Assembly: GCF_004337705.1 (NCBI RefSeq)
Contig: NZ_SKBU01000038.1
Coordinates: 54,763-107,405, forward strand
Length of the DNA: 52,643 nt
Direction: 5' to 3'
Origin: Rubrobacter taiwanensis
GTDB lineage: Bacteria; Actinomycetota; Rubrobacteria; Rubrobacterales; Rubrobacteraceae
Shown: positions 24,151 through 36,461 of the stretch, in pieces
Layout: each line of letters opens with the position of its first letter
Position numbering within the stretch: position 1 is the first letter of the stretch
Notes under the pieces: model-generated
The model's input: the letters and a program-made list of their open reading frames with translations, nothing else
What the model was told of the DNA's origin: nothing
Database searches by the model: none
Translations under genes and position numbers: made by a program

Positions 24151-24215
24151 GAAACAAGGGTTTCGAGTGTGAAAGGGAAGTAGTCCCACCCTCCCCGAAC
24201 CGTCTTGTGAGACGG
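24151..24215. other. inverted repeats in the gap upstream of amt
   Basis: The 263-bp gap 23995-24257 holds GAAAC-AAGG-GTTTC (24151-24164), a possible operator for amt, and a 6-bp hairpin CCGTCT-TGTG-AGACGG (24200-24215), which may end the PucR-type gene. I see no convincing -35/-10 pair for amt and no full GlnR box. Confidence 0.35.
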
Positions 24216-24257
24216 CTCTTTAATATATCTCTACCTCAGAAGGCGGGATCCCAAACC

Positions 24258-25925
24258 TCAGCGGTCAAGGAAGCTGGCCGGCTGCTGGGGCGCGTGGCCG
24301 AGGAGCTGCATGGCCTTGATCCCCAGCGTGAGGCTCTCGCGATCCTCGCTGCGGTCCACGTTCAGGCCCGTGAGTTCCCGGATGCGTTCCAGCCGGTAAC
24401 GGACGGTGTGCCGGTGGGCGAAGAGCTCCGCGGCGGTCTTCGCCATGCTGGCGTCGTTCCTGAGATAGGTCGCCAGCGTCTCGACCAGCTCGGTGCCGTA
24501 CCGAGAGTCGTAGGCGACGAGCGGCGCTACCGTCTCCCGGTAGAAGGCCTCTAGCTCTTCCGGGTTCTCCTTCAGAACCCGGAAGAGCAGCTTGTAGGTG
24601 CCGGTCTCCTCGAAGGTGGAGAAGGAGGACGGACCGCGGATCCTGCGCCCGATCTCTAACGCCATCTCCGCCTCGGAGTAGGCCTCCGGCAGCCGGGCGG
24701 GGTCCGGGGTGTAGCGTCCGGTCCCGATGGAGACCGTGAGATCCGGCAGCAGTCCCTTCACGTACCGCTGGATCCTCGTGGCCAGGCGGGCGGCGGCTTC
24801 CGGGAGCGCTTCCGGAGGCGTGCTCCCAGAGGGAGGCAGGAAGAGGATGACGTTGTCCGAGCGGGGTGCAAGCAGGTAGTTGTCGAACAGCTCCCGGGCT
24901 TGCAGGTGCGTTGCGTCGGCCAGCCGGCGCTTGAGCTCCTGAATGGCGGGCTCTTCGAGCCGGCGGCGCTCCAGGTACTTCGCGAAGTCGTCTATATCCA
25001 CTATGAGCACCAGCGCGCCCCGGGAGAGATCCGCTCCCAGGTAGCGGGCGCGTTGCAGCAGCAGCTCCACAGAACCGTAGCGGGCGTGGATCAGGTCGTC
25101 CACGAACTCGCCGCGGACGCTGAGCTCGGTCTCCAGCCGGACGCGCTCCTTGCCGAGCTCGGCCGCCAGGGTGCGCACCGCCCAGTAGAGGACGATCACG
25201 GCGTGTGCTGGCAGGTCTCCGCCCGGATCGAGCCACAGGTAGCCGGAGGGCGTCCGGCCGCCGACCGGTGTCCAGAACAGCTCGCGGTCCTCCACCCGCC
25301 AGCGCTCCACGGGGACCGAGAGGAAGCCCTCCGGCAGCCGGACGTAGCGGTCCCGGCGCTCGCGCCGCGTCTCCTCGACGCCGTCCGGCTTCGAGGCCCG
25401 GACGCCGCGCTCCTGCAGGAAGCGGACGAGCTCTCCGGCCTCATCGCCGCCGGCCACGAGCCGCCCGACGGAGTCCTCCACGGCCACCGGGAACCCGAGC
25501 AGCCTGCCCGCACGCGCCAGGACGTCCCCGGCGGTGAGCCCCTCCAGCAGTTCGCGTGCCACGCCGTGCGAGTAGAGCAGCTTCTCGTCCGGCTCGAAGA
25601 CGGCGGAGATTATCCTGCCCGCCGAATGAACGCCGGATACCGTGAGAAGCCCGATCCCGCGCCGCCGCAGCTCCTCGATAATCCCCTCCGGCGGGCGGGA
25701 GTCGGTGCGCCAGATGACGGCGGGTGAGCTCGCCTCCGAGATGCGCTCCAGAAAGGCCGTATCCAGCAAGGGGCGGGCGGTGATGGCGACCTCCTCCTTA
25801 CCGAGCCAGCCTTCCGAGCCGTCGTCCACGGCGAGCCCCCGGATCCGGGCCGCGGCGTCTCCCGGCACCGGGGACCGGGCCTCCAGCTCGTCGGCCAGCA
25901 ACCGGCTCAGCTCTCTCAGGTTCAA
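24258..25925 (-). CDS. PucR/CdaR-family transcriptional regulator
   Basis: A 555-residue regulator with a C-terminal PucR helix-turn-helix (about 485-545: LATYLRNDASMAKTAAELFAHRHTVRYRLERIRELTG). A central CdaR GGDEF-like domain occupies about 285-430 (VLIVDIDDFAKYLERRR, DLTVSIGTGRY). The N-terminal half is a PucR-type sensory region. Such proteins control purine, amino acid or sugar-diacid catabolism. The gene is probably monocistronic; its likely targets are not clear from position, although amt lies just downstream. The TTG at 25925 is used; upstream is the divergent uvrA promoter. Confidence 0.85.
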   Translation of the reverse strand: MNLRELSRLLADELEARSPVPGDAAARIRGLAVDDGSEGWLGKEEVAITARPLLDTAFLERISEASSPAVIWRTDSRPPEGIIEELRRRGIGLLTVSGVHSAGRIISAVFEPDEKLLYSHGVARELLEGLTAGDVLARAGRLLGFPVAVEDSVGRLVAGGDEAGELVRFLQERGVRASKPDGVEETRRERRDRYVRLPEGFLSVPVERWRVEDRELFWTPVGGRTPSGYLWLDPGGDLPAHAVIVLYWAVRTLAAELGKERVRLETELSVRGEFVDDLIHARYGSVELLLQRARYLGADLSRGALVLIVDIDDFAKYLERRRLEEPAIQELKRRLADATHLQARELFDNYLLAPRSDNVILFLPPSGSTPPEALPEAAARLATRIQRYVKGLLPDLTVSIGTGRYTPDPARLPEAYSEAEMALEIGRRIRGPSSFSTFEETGTYKLLFRVLKENPEELEAFYRETVAPLVAYDSRYGTELVETLATYLRNDASMAKTAAELFAHRHTVRYRLERIRELTGLNVDRSEDRESLTLGIKAMQLLGHAPQQPASFLDR

Positions 25926-26003
25926 CGGCTCTCCTCACGCGCTCGCGGTGCTCCGTCCGCCGTAATTCTGGACCCGCCCGGAGGGAATCGCAAACGATAT
26001 CCG

Positions 26004-26031
26004 TTGAGAGGCCGGATCGCGGTGTTAAAAT
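26004..26031 (+). promoter_or_regulatory. uvrA: promoter of uvrA
   Basis: TTGAGA (26004-26009) and TAAAAT (26026-26031) are 16 bp apart. AACG-ATATC-CGTT (25993-26005) overlaps the -35 box as a short symmetric element. No actinobacterial LexA box was found. Confidence 0.55.
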
Positions 26032-26057
26032 TATCCGCCGGGCAGTAGAAGTGGCGG

Positions 26058-28969
<2,912 letters not shown>

Positions 28970-28973
<4 letters not shown>

Positions 28974-30349
28974 CGGCGGCCCTTGCCTTTGCCGGGTCTG
29001 GTGTCGGCCTCGCGCCCGGCGGCGGTGACCGCGCTGTAGGCGTTCAGGTAGCCCGCGCCGGCCTCCCACTCCTCGTAGGGCATGGGGTCGGCGGTCCGCC
29101 GGAGGATGTCCTTGATCTCATCCGGCGTCAGGTTCGGGTTGGCCTCCAGCATCAGCGCGGCCGTGCCCGCCACGTGCGGCGCGGACATCGAGGTGCCGCT
29201 CGCCGTCGTGTAGCGGGCGATGTACTCCAGAGGGACGTAGGTGGCGTCCCTGCGGGCCGTCAGCGCGTTGATGGTGGCCCCGGTCGAGGCGCGCGCGGAG
29301 ACTATGTCCACGCCCGGCGCGGTGAGATCCGGCCGGTAGAGGTCGTCGCCGGGACGGCCGCGCGAAGAGAAGTCCGCCAGCGTCCGGCCGTCCTTCTCTC
29401 CGGCCGCCACGCTTATCGTCCACGGCGCCACCGCATACGGGTTGAGCGTGTCCGGAGCCGGTCCGGAGTTGCCGGCCGAAAAAACCACGGTTATGCCGCG
29501 GTCGTGAACCCACCTGGTGGCGACGTTGATCGGGTGTTCCGGGTCGAACTCCCCGGTGGTGCCCCAGGAGTTGTTGACGACCCGGATGTTGTAGCGCTCG
29601 GCGTTGGCCAGTACGTAGTCGAAGCCTTCCAGCGCGTACAGGATGAAGAGCGTGTCTCCGGCCCCAATACCTATGATGTCCGAGCCCGGCGCCACGCCCG
29701 TGTAGTAGCCACCGCTCTCGGTGCCGTCGCCGCCGGCGATGCCGGCCACGTGCGTGCCGTGCCCGCTGGAGGTGTCGGTGTTGGGCTGGTTCTCGACCCA
29801 CACGGTCGCGGTGTCGAAGAAGAGATCGCCCAGGATCTTCACGTTCTGTACCGTGCGCTCGGGGTAGCGCACGTCCCGGTGCAGCCCGTCGACTCCCGAA
29901 TCCAGGATCGCTATGCCGACGCCCTCACCGGTGATCCCGAGCTCCTCGTGCACCCGGTCGGCCCCGATGAGCGGCACGCTCTCATGCAGGTGGTACTCCA
30001 ACCGCTGGTCGGCCCAGACGCCGGTCAGACCGTCGAGGTCGAAGAGATCCCGGATCTGAGCCGCCGTGCCCCGCACGGCCAGCATCGGCAGCTCCCGGAA
30101 GGTGTGCACCGCAACACCCGTCTCCCGCACAGCACCGATCTGTTCCTGCGTCGGCCGGCCCTCGAAGGTGAGGATCGCCCGCGTCACCTCACCGGCGTCT
30201 AGCCCGGCCAGCTCCACCTGCAACACACCGTCCACCTTCACCGAAGCCTGCTGCGCCCCGGATGAACCGGACGCGACGAAGAGCGCCAGCAACATGAGCG
30301 CGAACGCGGCCAGCGCATACCCCGGTAAGTTAACACCTCTCGAAAAGAT
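28970..30349 (-). CDS. secreted subtilisin-like serine protease (S8 family)
   Basis: An S8 peptidase with an inhibitor-like prodomain (about residues 40-125) and a catalytic domain. The triad is visible: Asp in IAILDSGVD, His in [13 protein letters not shown], Ser in [17 protein letters not shown], with the oxyanion Asn in SAGNSGP. A basic tail (RPGKGKGRR) follows. From the first ATG (30295) the protein begins inside the signal peptide and lacks a positive n-region. Reading from ATC at 30349, 6 bp after AGGAGGGG, gives [21 protein letters not shown] and so on, a complete Sec signal. I therefore extend to 30349; the ATG at 30295 is the conservative alternative (441 residues). Fourteen bases past the SD there is also an ATA at 30355. 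Confidence 0.88.
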
Positions 30350-30433
30350 CTCTATCCCCTCCTCTCCCGGTCGTCCTCACCGTTCCATACCTTACAAACC
30401 ATACCCGTTGAATGCTCGTTTTCAACCTGATTG

Positions 30434-30449
30434 CTTGCGTATTAGCAAG
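30434..30449. promoter_or_regulatory. short inverted repeat in the protease/phosphatase divergent gap
   Basis: CTTGC-GTATTA-GCAAG stands 88 bp before the AlkP-type gene. A likely -10 box TAGAAT lies at 30507-30512, only 9 bp before the TTG at 30522, so that mRNA may have almost no leader. The repeat is similar in sequence to one before coxS (51502-51513). Confidence 0.35.
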
Positions 30450-30521
30450 AAGTGTGACGATTCCTTGTGGCCGGGTCTCCCGGTGACGTTCGGAGCGCAT
30501 CTCGGATAGAATTGATGAGCC

Positions 30522-32015
30522 TTGCAGAGTGTGGAAGAGAACAAGCAGGGTCTGGCGCGGCCGGTCTTGATGCTGGTGTTGGACGGCATCCGGCCGAGCG
30601 TGCTGCAGGACGCCATCGGAGGCGGGGAGGCGCCGGCGCTGGAGGCCCTGGCCGGGCGCGGAGAGGCGGTGTGGGATGCGGTCTCGGTCTTCCCGAGCAT
30701 AACTCCGGCGGCGACGGCGGCCATCGTGACGGGGGAGGCTCCGGGCCGGAGCGGTATCGTGGGGCACGCCTGGTATGACCGGGGGGAAGGGGAGGTGATC
30801 GTCTACGGGGCGACGACGGAGACCGTCATCTCCACCGGCCCCCTGAAGGTCTTTCACAACAACGTCTGGCGCATGAACCGCGATCATCTGCGGGCTGCGA
30901 CGCTCTTCGAGCGGCTGCATGAGTTCGGGGTGGAGGGGGCGTGCGTGAACTTTCCGATCCGGCGCGGTCCGTACGAGCATCCGGTGCGGCTGAAGATAGT
31001 AAAGAGCGTCGCCGGTTACGGCGAGTACCTGGGTGAGGTGGTCTCCGGCCCGAAGGAGTACTATCTGGGGGACATCTTCTACACCCGGGATACGGGGCTG
31101 CAGGGCTATCGGGGGCTCGGCGGGCTGCGGCGCTCGGTTGGGATCAACGACGAGTACGCGGCGGCCGTTGGGGCGAGGTTGGTGCGGGAGCGGGCCGCAC
31201 CGTTCACGCTGGTGTACTTCTACCAAGGGGATTCGATCGCGCACCACTACGGTCTGGAGGCCCAGCGGAGGTACGTGGGGAAGCTGGACGAGTACGTGGC
31301 GGAGATCTTGCGCGCCGGCGGCGGTTTGGAGCGGGTGTTGGAGGAGTACGCGGTCGTGGTGCTCTCCGACCATGGTCACACCCCGCTCATGCCGCAGCGG
31401 CGGCGGCACGTGCGCTTGGCTAAGATCCTGGGCGAGCGGGCGGCCGTTGGGGCCCGGGCCGGGTTCGGTCCGGGCGTGGATCTCGTGGCCGTGCCGAACG
31501 GCCGGTCCGCCCTGCTGTACTTCCGGGAGGGGGTGGAGCGGGAGGTCGTGGAGGATCTCGTCGCACGCCGGGGGATAGACCTGGCGGCCTGGCGCGAGGG
31601 GGAGTGGTGTACCGTGCGGCGGCTCGGGCGGGAGATTAGTTTCCGGCCCGGTACGGGGCCGGCGGACGGCTTCGGCTGCCGGTGGGAGCTGCGAGGAGAC
31701 CCCGGGACTCTGGACATGGAGGTGGACGGGGATGAGCTGCGGTACGGCGAGTACCCGGATGCTCTGGGACGGCTGCGGGGCGCGCTGGAGTCGCCGCGGT
31801 GCGGGGACGTCATACTCTCGGCCACGCCCGGCTACACCTTCGGGGAGGTCTCCGGGAAGTTCCACGAGGCCAGCGACCACGGCTCGCTGCACGCCAGCGA
31901 CTCCAACGTCTTCGTGCTGGCCTGCGGGCTGCCCGCGCCGCGCCGGATCACGGATGTGGCCCCGATGCTGCTGGAGCACTTCGAGCGGAGCAGGGTGGAG
32001 CCCGGTGTCCTCTGA
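30522..32015 (+). CDS. alkaline-phosphatase-superfamily phosphodiesterase/nucleotide pyrophosphatase
   Basis: A 497-residue AlkP-superfamily hydrolase of the type I phosphodiesterase/NPP group. The first metal Asp is in LMLVLDGIRPS. The nucleophile Thr is in SITPAATAAIVTG near residue 65, Asp/His ligands are in YFYQGDSIAHHYG and VLSDHGHTPL, and a late His is in HEASDHGSLHASDS. No signal peptide is visible, so it appears cytoplasmic, unusual for secreted NPPs but common for phosphonoacetate/phosphomutase-like members. It is followed closely by a membrane protein gene. Start uncertain between the TTG at 30522 and a GTG three codons in. Confidence 0.82.
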   Translation: MQSVEENKQGLARPVLMLVLDGIRPSVLQDAIGGGEAPALEALAGRGEAVWDAVSVFPSITPAATAAIVTGEAPGRSGIVGHAWYDRGEGEVIVYGATTETVISTGPLKVFHNNVWRMNRDHLRAATLFERLHEFGVEGACVNFPIRRGPYEHPVRLKIVKSVAGYGEYLGEVVSGPKEYYLGDIFYTRDTGLQGYRGLGGLRRSVGINDEYAAAVGARLVRERAAPFTLVYFYQGDSIAHHYGLEAQRRYVGKLDEYVAEILRAGGGLERVLEEYAVVVLSDHGHTPLMPQRRRHVRLAKILGERAAVGARAGFGPGVDLVAVPNGRSALLYFREGVEREVVEDLVARRGIDLAAWREGEWCTVRRLGREISFRPGTGPADGFGCRWELRGDPGTLDMEVDGDELRYGEYPDALGRLRGALESPRCGDVILSATPGYTFGEVSGKFHEASDHGSLHASDSNVFVLACGLPAPRRITDVAPMLLEHFERSRVEPGVL

Positions 32016-32658
32016 GGGAGTGGGGCGCAGTGTCAGGATCCGCCGGGCCTTCGGGTGCATCACCTGGGTCAATATGGGGATGCTAGTGTTTTTGGCGGCC
32101 GCGTTCCTGCTGCCGCTGCCCTTCCGCTATCTGGGCGAGCCCGAGATCTTCGAGCAGACCTTCGTCGGGCTCACGCTCTACGGGCTCTTCCTGATCGTCC
32201 CCGGCATGATCGTGGGTGCGATCCTGGGCTACCGCACCTACCGGGGCGAGCCCCGCCGGAGCCGGCGGGTCGGATCCGCACTCGGTGCGATGGTGGGCTG
32301 GACCAGCTTCTTCTTCTTCGCCTGGCTGGACAGCGCTCTGGGGTACCTGTTCGTGCCGCTCTCCGGGCTGGCGACCGGGATGGTGCTCTACGCCCTCTTC
32401 TCCGGTTCGGCCCCGGAGCGGCTCCGGAGGCGGCTGGTGGGCGTGGCGGCCGCCATCGTGCTCGCCGGCGGGCTGGTGGTGCTGGCGCTGGACTTCGCGC
32501 TGCTCGGGATAACGGGGGCCGTCTTCGCCGCCATGGCCGCGGCCGCCGGCGGGTACGTGGCCGGGATCGGCTACTCCCGCGCCGGGGGAGAGGAGGCGCT
32601 GCCGCCCGAGATCAGGGAGCGGTTGGGGCGGGCGCGGGCCGGGCGCCGGAAGAAGTAG
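32005..32658 (+). CDS. small polytopic membrane protein, function unknown
   Basis: A 217-residue protein, not recognised. It has five to six hydrophobic segments (about residues 18-36, 50-72, 90-125, 142-165 and 168-190) separated by Arg-rich loops ([25 protein letters not shown]). It ends in a basic, charged tail ([16 protein letters not shown]), so the C-terminus is probably cytoplasmic. The GTG at 32005 overlaps the end of the AlkP-type gene by 11 bp; a second GTG lies five codons in. Co-transcription with the phosphatase-type gene is likely. uvrC starts 31 bp later from its own promoter. Confidence 0.65.
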   Translation: MSSEGVGRSVRIRRAFGCITWVNMGMLVFLAAAFLLPLPFRYLGEPEIFEQTFVGLTLYGLFLIVPGMIVGAILGYRTYRGEPRRSRRVGSALGAMVGWTSFFFFAWLDSALGYLFVPLSGLATGMVLYALFSGSAPERLRRRLVGVAAAIVLAGGLVVLALDFALLGITGAVFAAMAAAAGGYVAGIGYSRAGGEEALPPEIRERLGRARAGRRKK

Positions 32659-32674
32659 GGGCGGCGCCCCGCGG

Positions 32675-32680
32675 TATAAT
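32675..32680 (+). promoter_or_regulatory. uvrC: -10 box of a probable leaderless uvrC promoter
   Basis: A perfect TATAAT ends 9 bp before the ATG at 32690, so transcription should start within 0-3 nt of the start codon. No -35 consensus and no ribosome site are seen. Confidence 0.6.
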
Positions 32681-32689
32681 CTCTCCGAG

Positions 32690-34510
32690 ATGACGGAGAA
32701 CGGATTCCCCGACCGCTCGCATCTGCCGCGCTCTCCCGGCGTCTACATCTTCAGGGACTCCGGAGGGAACGTGCTTTACGTTGGCAAGGCGCGGAACCTC
32801 CGCAGCCGGGTGGCGAGCTACTTCACCCGCTCCGGCGACGGGCGGCCGAAGATAGGGGAGCTGCGCGAGCGTGTGAGCGAGATAGACTTCATCGCGACCG
32901 GGAGCGAGACCGAGGCTCTGGTGTTGGAGTCCAACCTCATCAAGCGCCACCGGCCGCGCTTCAACGCCTCGCTCCGGGACGACAAGAGCTACCCGTACAT
33001 CGTAGTCACCTTGGGCGACGAGTACCCGCGCGTGTACGCCACCCGCGGGCCGCACGACCCGCGCCACCGGTACTTCGGGCCGTTCCCGAGCGCCGGGGCG
33101 GTGCACGCCACGCTGGACGTGCTGAACAAGACCTTCCCGTTCCGCAAGTGCCGCGGGCCGCAGCCGGGACGCCGGAGCGGGATCCCGTGCCTGAACTACC
33201 ATATCGGACGCTCGGCCGCGCCGTGCATCGGCGCGGTCGGCAGGGAGAAGTACGGCAGGATCATCTCCGACGTCATCGCCTTCCTGGAGGGCCGGGTGGA
33301 CCATCTGATCCGGGAGCGCGAGCGGCGGATGGAGGAGGCTGCGAAGAGCCTGGATTTCGAGCTGGCGGCCAGGCTGCGGGACGAGCTGGCCGCGCTCCGG
33401 CACGTGCGCGAGCGGCAGCGGGCGACCATAGCGTCCGAGGACTCGTTCGACGCCGTGGGCGTTCACGCCGAGGGGGAGCTGGCGTGCGTCCAGATCTTCG
33501 CCGTGCGCGGCGGTCAGGTGGTCGGGCGTGACTCGTTCCTGCTGGATAACTATGGGGAGGCGGGCGCCGAGGAGGTGGCGCTCTCGTTCATCCCGCAGTA
33601 CTACGGCACAGCAGCGGTCCCCGGGGAGATCCTGGTCCGGGTTTCAAAGGAGCCGGAGGCTCTGGAGGAGCACCTCTCCGGGCTGCGCGGCAACCGGGTC
33701 AGGGTGCGGACGCCGCGGCGGGGCGACCGGCGGCGCATCCTGGAGCTGGCCGAGCGCAACGCGGAACTGGGGCTGGAGCACGAGCGGGCGATCCAGGAGG
33801 CCCGCCGCAACCGGGTGGCCTCCACGCTCGACGCGCTGCGCGAGCAGCTCGCCCTGCCGCGCCTCCCGGTGCGCATCGAGTGCTACGACATCTCCAACAC
33901 GATGGGCACCAACTCCGTGGCCTCGATGGTCGTCTTCCAGGGCGGACGGCCCGCCAAGAATGAGTACCGGCGGTTCAAGATCAAGACCGTCGAAGGCTCC
34001 GACGACTTCGCGAGCATGGCGGAGGTTATCCGGCGCCGCCTCGAACGGCTCCAGGCGAACGACCCCAAGTTCGCCGCCGCGCCGGATCTTATCGTGGTGG
34101 ACGGCGGAAAGGGCCAGCTCTCGGCCGCGGTGGCGGCGCTCAAGGAGTTCGAGGGCCTGCCGGAGATCCCGATCCGGGCGCTCGCCAAGCGGGAAGAAGA
34201 GGTCTTCCAGCCGGGCCGCCCGGAGCCCGTCATTCTGGACCGGGATTCCCCGGAGCTGCACCTTCTGCAGCGCATCCGGGACGAGGCGCACCGCTTCGCG
34301 CTCGGCTACCACCGCAAGCTGCGCGGATCGGCGATGACCGCCTCGGTGCTGGACGAGCTGCCGGGGGTGGGACCTGCGCGCAGGAAGAAGATCCTGGAGC
34401 ACTTCGGCACCCCGGAGGCGTTCCTGAACGCCTCGCTGGAAGAGCTGGAACGGGTGCCGGGCCTGCCGGGACGGGTGGCACGCGAGATCCACGCCCGCCT
34501 GCACCGTTGA
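32690..34510 (+). CDS. uvrC: UvrC, excinuclease ABC subunit C
   Basis: The dual-incision nuclease of excision repair, 606 residues, the normal length. Domains in order: GIY-YIG nuclease (about 10-90; [31 protein letters not shown]), UVR helix pair (about 200-235; [24 protein letters not shown]), an RNase H-like endonuclease domain (about 380-520; [35 protein letters not shown]) and a C-terminal HhH pair ([21 protein letters not shown]). Its mRNA is probably leaderless. It begins the conserved uvrC-rapZ-yvcK-whiA block. Confidence 0.97.
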   Translation: MTENGFPDRSHLPRSPGVYIFRDSGGNVLYVGKARNLRSRVASYFTRSGDGRPKIGELRERVSEIDFIATGSETEALVLESNLIKRHRPRFNASLRDDKSYPYIVVTLGDEYPRVYATRGPHDPRHRYFGPFPSAGAVHATLDVLNKTFPFRKCRGPQPGRRSGIPCLNYHIGRSAAPCIGAVGREKYGRIISDVIAFLEGRVDHLIRERERRMEEAAKSLDFELAARLRDELAALRHVRERQRATIASEDSFDAVGVHAEGELACVQIFAVRGGQVVGRDSFLLDNYGEAGAEEVALSFIPQYYGTAAVPGEILVRVSKEPEALEEHLSGLRGNRVRVRTPRRGDRRRILELAERNAELGLEHERAIQEARRNRVASTLDALREQLALPRLPVRIECYDISNTMGTNSVASMVVFQGGRPAKNEYRRFKIKTVEGSDDFASMAEVIRRRLERLQANDPKFAAAPDLIVVDGGKGQLSAAVAALKEFEGLPEIPIRALAKREEEVFQPGRPEPVILDRDSPELHLLQRIRDEAHRFALGYHRKLRGSAMTASVLDELPGVGPARRKKILEHFGTPEAFLNASLEELERVPGLPGRVAREIHARLHR

Positions 34511-34525
34511 AAAGTAACCGGTGTG

Positions 34526-34554
34526 TTGCAAACCGCCGGAAGCAGTGATATTTT
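34526..34554 (+). promoter_or_regulatory. rapZ: promoter of rapZ (probably leaderless)
   Basis: TTGCAA (34526-34531) and TATTTT (34549-34554) have a 17-bp spacer. The predicted start falls at about 34561 and the ATG is at 34563. No ribosome site is visible before the ATG. Confidence 0.5.
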
Positions 34555-34562
34555 CGCGCCAA

Positions 34563-35480
34563 ATGGCCCGCAGCCAGCAGGACGAGGAAAGCTCCGTCTC
34601 CGCGCCGGCCGTCCGGCGGTTCGTCATCATCACCGGGCTCTCCGGAGCCGGCAAGTCCGCCGCCCTCAGGGCGTTCGAGGACGCCGGTTACTACTGCATA
34701 GACAACCTGCCGCCGAAGATGGTCCCCGCGGTCGCCGAGATGTCCCGCACGGGCTTGAGCGGTATGGAGCGGGTGGTCGTGGTCGTGGACATGCGCGGCC
34801 GCCGGTACTTCGGCCGGGAGGTCGAGGAGAGTCTGCGCTCGCTGGAGCGCGGGGAGGGCTGGGAGTGCAGGATCATCTTCGTCGAGGCCGACGACGCCAC
34901 GCTCGTGCAGCGGTACAAGGAGAGCCGCCGCCCGCACCCGGCGGCCCGGGACGGGGACGTGCTGGAGGGCATCCGCACCGAGCGGGAGGCGCTGGCGGAG
35001 CTGCGGGCGTTCGCCGACCTGGTGGTGAATACCTCCGGGCAGTCCATGCACCAGATCCGGGCCCGCTTCAAGCGGCTGGCGGAGGACCTGCCGGGGCGGC
35101 TGACCGTCAGCCTCGTCTCCTTCGGCTTCAAGCACGGCGCGCCACTGGACGCGGACATGCTGCTGGACGTGCGCTTCCTGCCCAACCCGCACTACGACCC
35201 GGCCCTGCGGCCGCTAACCGGCCACGACGAGCCCGTACGGGCTGCGGTGCTGGGGGCAGAGGGAGCTCCGGAGTTCCTGCGGCGCACCCGGGAGCTGCTG
35301 GAGTTCCTGTTGCCGCGGTACGCGGCCGAGGGGAAGACCTACTTCACCGTGGGGATAGGCTGCACCGGCGGCCGCCACCGCTCGGTCGCCATCGCCGAGG
35401 AGCTGCGGGCGCGTCTGAGCGGGCTCGGGGAGGGCTTCAGCGTTCACGTCCGGCACCGGGACGTGGACCGCGGGGGCTAG
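34563..35480 (+). CDS. rapZ: RapZ/YvcJ-family nucleotide-binding protein
   Basis: A 305-residue P-loop protein. Walker A is ITGLSGAGKSAALRAFEDAGYYCIDNLP, the family hallmark. The C-terminal RapZ domain has LVSFGFKHGAPLDADMLLDVRFLPNPHY and GIGCTGGRHRSVAIAEELRARL, which bind RNA or UDP-sugar amine in relatives. In E. coli RapZ controls glmS through small RNAs; in Gram-positives YvcJ binds nucleotides and its role is less clear. It lies between uvrC and yvcK, as in many Gram-positives. The homologous part begins around residue 20, so the ATG at 34563 is more likely than upstream starts. Confidence 0.94.
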   Translation: MARSQQDEESSVSAPAVRRFVIITGLSGAGKSAALRAFEDAGYYCIDNLPPKMVPAVAEMSRTGLSGMERVVVVVDMRGRRYFGREVEESLRSLERGEGWECRIIFVEADDATLVQRYKESRRPHPAARDGDVLEGIRTEREALAELRAFADLVVNTSGQSMHQIRARFKRLAEDLPGRLTVSLVSFGFKHGAPLDADMLLDVRFLPNPHYDPALRPLTGHDEPVRAAVLGAEGAPEFLRRTRELLEFLLPRYAAEGKTYFTVGIGCTGGRHRSVAIAEELRARLSGLGEGFSVHVRHRDVDRGG

Positions 35481-35498
35481 CGGGTATATCCTCTCCGC

Positions 35499-36461
35499 AT
35501 GAGCGGTGAAGGTTTGCGGGTGGTCGCCTTTGGGGGCGGGACCGGGCTCCCGGTGCTGCTCGGCGGACTGCGGGACCGGACGGAGGATCTGGTCGCCGTG
35601 GTCACCGTCGCGGACGACGGGGGCTCCAGCGGCCGGCTGCGCCAGGAACTCGGCGTCGCCCCGCCCGGAGATGTGCGCAACTGCCTGGTCGCGTTGGCGA
35701 GCCGGAGGCAGCTGGCCGAGGTATTCAACTACCGGTTCTCCGCCGGAGATCTCAGCAACCACACCGTGGGGAACATCATCATCGCGGCGCTGGCGGACAT
35801 GACCGGGGGCTTCGCCGGAGGTGTGGAGCAGGCCGCCCGCTTCCTGCGCGCCCGGGGACGGGTGTACCCGGCAGCGACTGAGAGCCTCACGCTGGAGGTG
35901 CGGTTCGCGGATGGCACCGTGGCCCGCGGCGAGTCGGCCGTCCGCAAACACAACAAGCCGATCCGGGGAGTCCGCGTCATACCGGAGGAGGCTCCCGCGC
36001 CGGAGCCCGTCGTAGAGGCCATCCGGCGGGCGGACGTGGTCGTGCTGAGCCCGGGCAGCCTCTTCACCAGCACCATCCCGGCGCTGCTGGGAGGGGGTGT
36101 GCGGGAGGCCATCGGGGAGTTTCCCGGGCCGGTGGTCTACGCCGCCAACATCATGACGCAGCCGGGGGAGACGACCGGGTTCGCCGTCTCAGACCACCTG
36201 CGCGCCATCCGGGAGCATGCCGGCGTCGCGGTGACGGACGTGCTGGTGCACGCCGGGGAGCTGCCGGAGGCTGCGCTGGAACGGTACGCCGCCGAAGGGG
36301 CGTACCCGGTGGTGGTGGATCCGGACGAGGTGCGGGTTCTGGGCGTGCGCGTGCACGAGGCCGAGCTCGCCTCCCGCGAGGCTCTGGAGAGCGGCAGCGT
36401 GCGGCACGACCCGGACCGGCTCGCGGAGGAGGTGCTGAGAGTCGCCCTCGTTCGCCGCTGA
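35499..36461 (+). CDS. yvcK: YvcK/CofD-like protein (gluconeogenesis/morphology factor)
   Basis: A 320-residue member of the YvcK/CuvA family. It has AFGGGTGLPVLLGGL at residue 9, VAVVTVADDGGSSGRLRQELG, PPGDVRNCLVALA, SAGDLSNHTVGNIIIAAL and VVLSPGSLFTSTIPALL. These proteins bind UDP-sugars and are needed for growth on gluconeogenic carbon and for cell shape. A -10-like TATATC at 35485-35490 ends 8 bp before the ATG, another probable leaderless start, but read-through from rapZ (18-bp gap) is also possible. Its 3' end overlaps the whiA reading frame. Confidence 0.93.
   Translation: MSGEGLRVVAFGGGTGLPVLLGGLRDRTEDLVAVVTVADDGGSSGRLRQELGVAPPGDVRNCLVALASRRQLAEVFNYRFSAGDLSNHTVGNIIIAALADMTGGFAGGVEQAARFLRARGRVYPAATESLTLEVRFADGTVARGESAVRKHNKPIRGVRVIPEEAPAPEPVVEAIRRADVVVLSPGSLFTSTIPALLGGGVREAIGEFPGPVVYAANIMTQPGETTGFAVSDHLRAIREHAGVAVTDVLVHAGELPEAALERYAAEGAYPVVVDPDEVRVLGVRVHEAELASREALESGSVRHDPDRLAEEVLRVALVRR

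Noticed and set aside
24141-24175. GlnR-type nitrogen control box before amt
   Set aside because: GAAAC and GTTTC are present but as a 4-bp-spaced inverted repeat, not in the GTnAC-N6-GAAAC arrangement.
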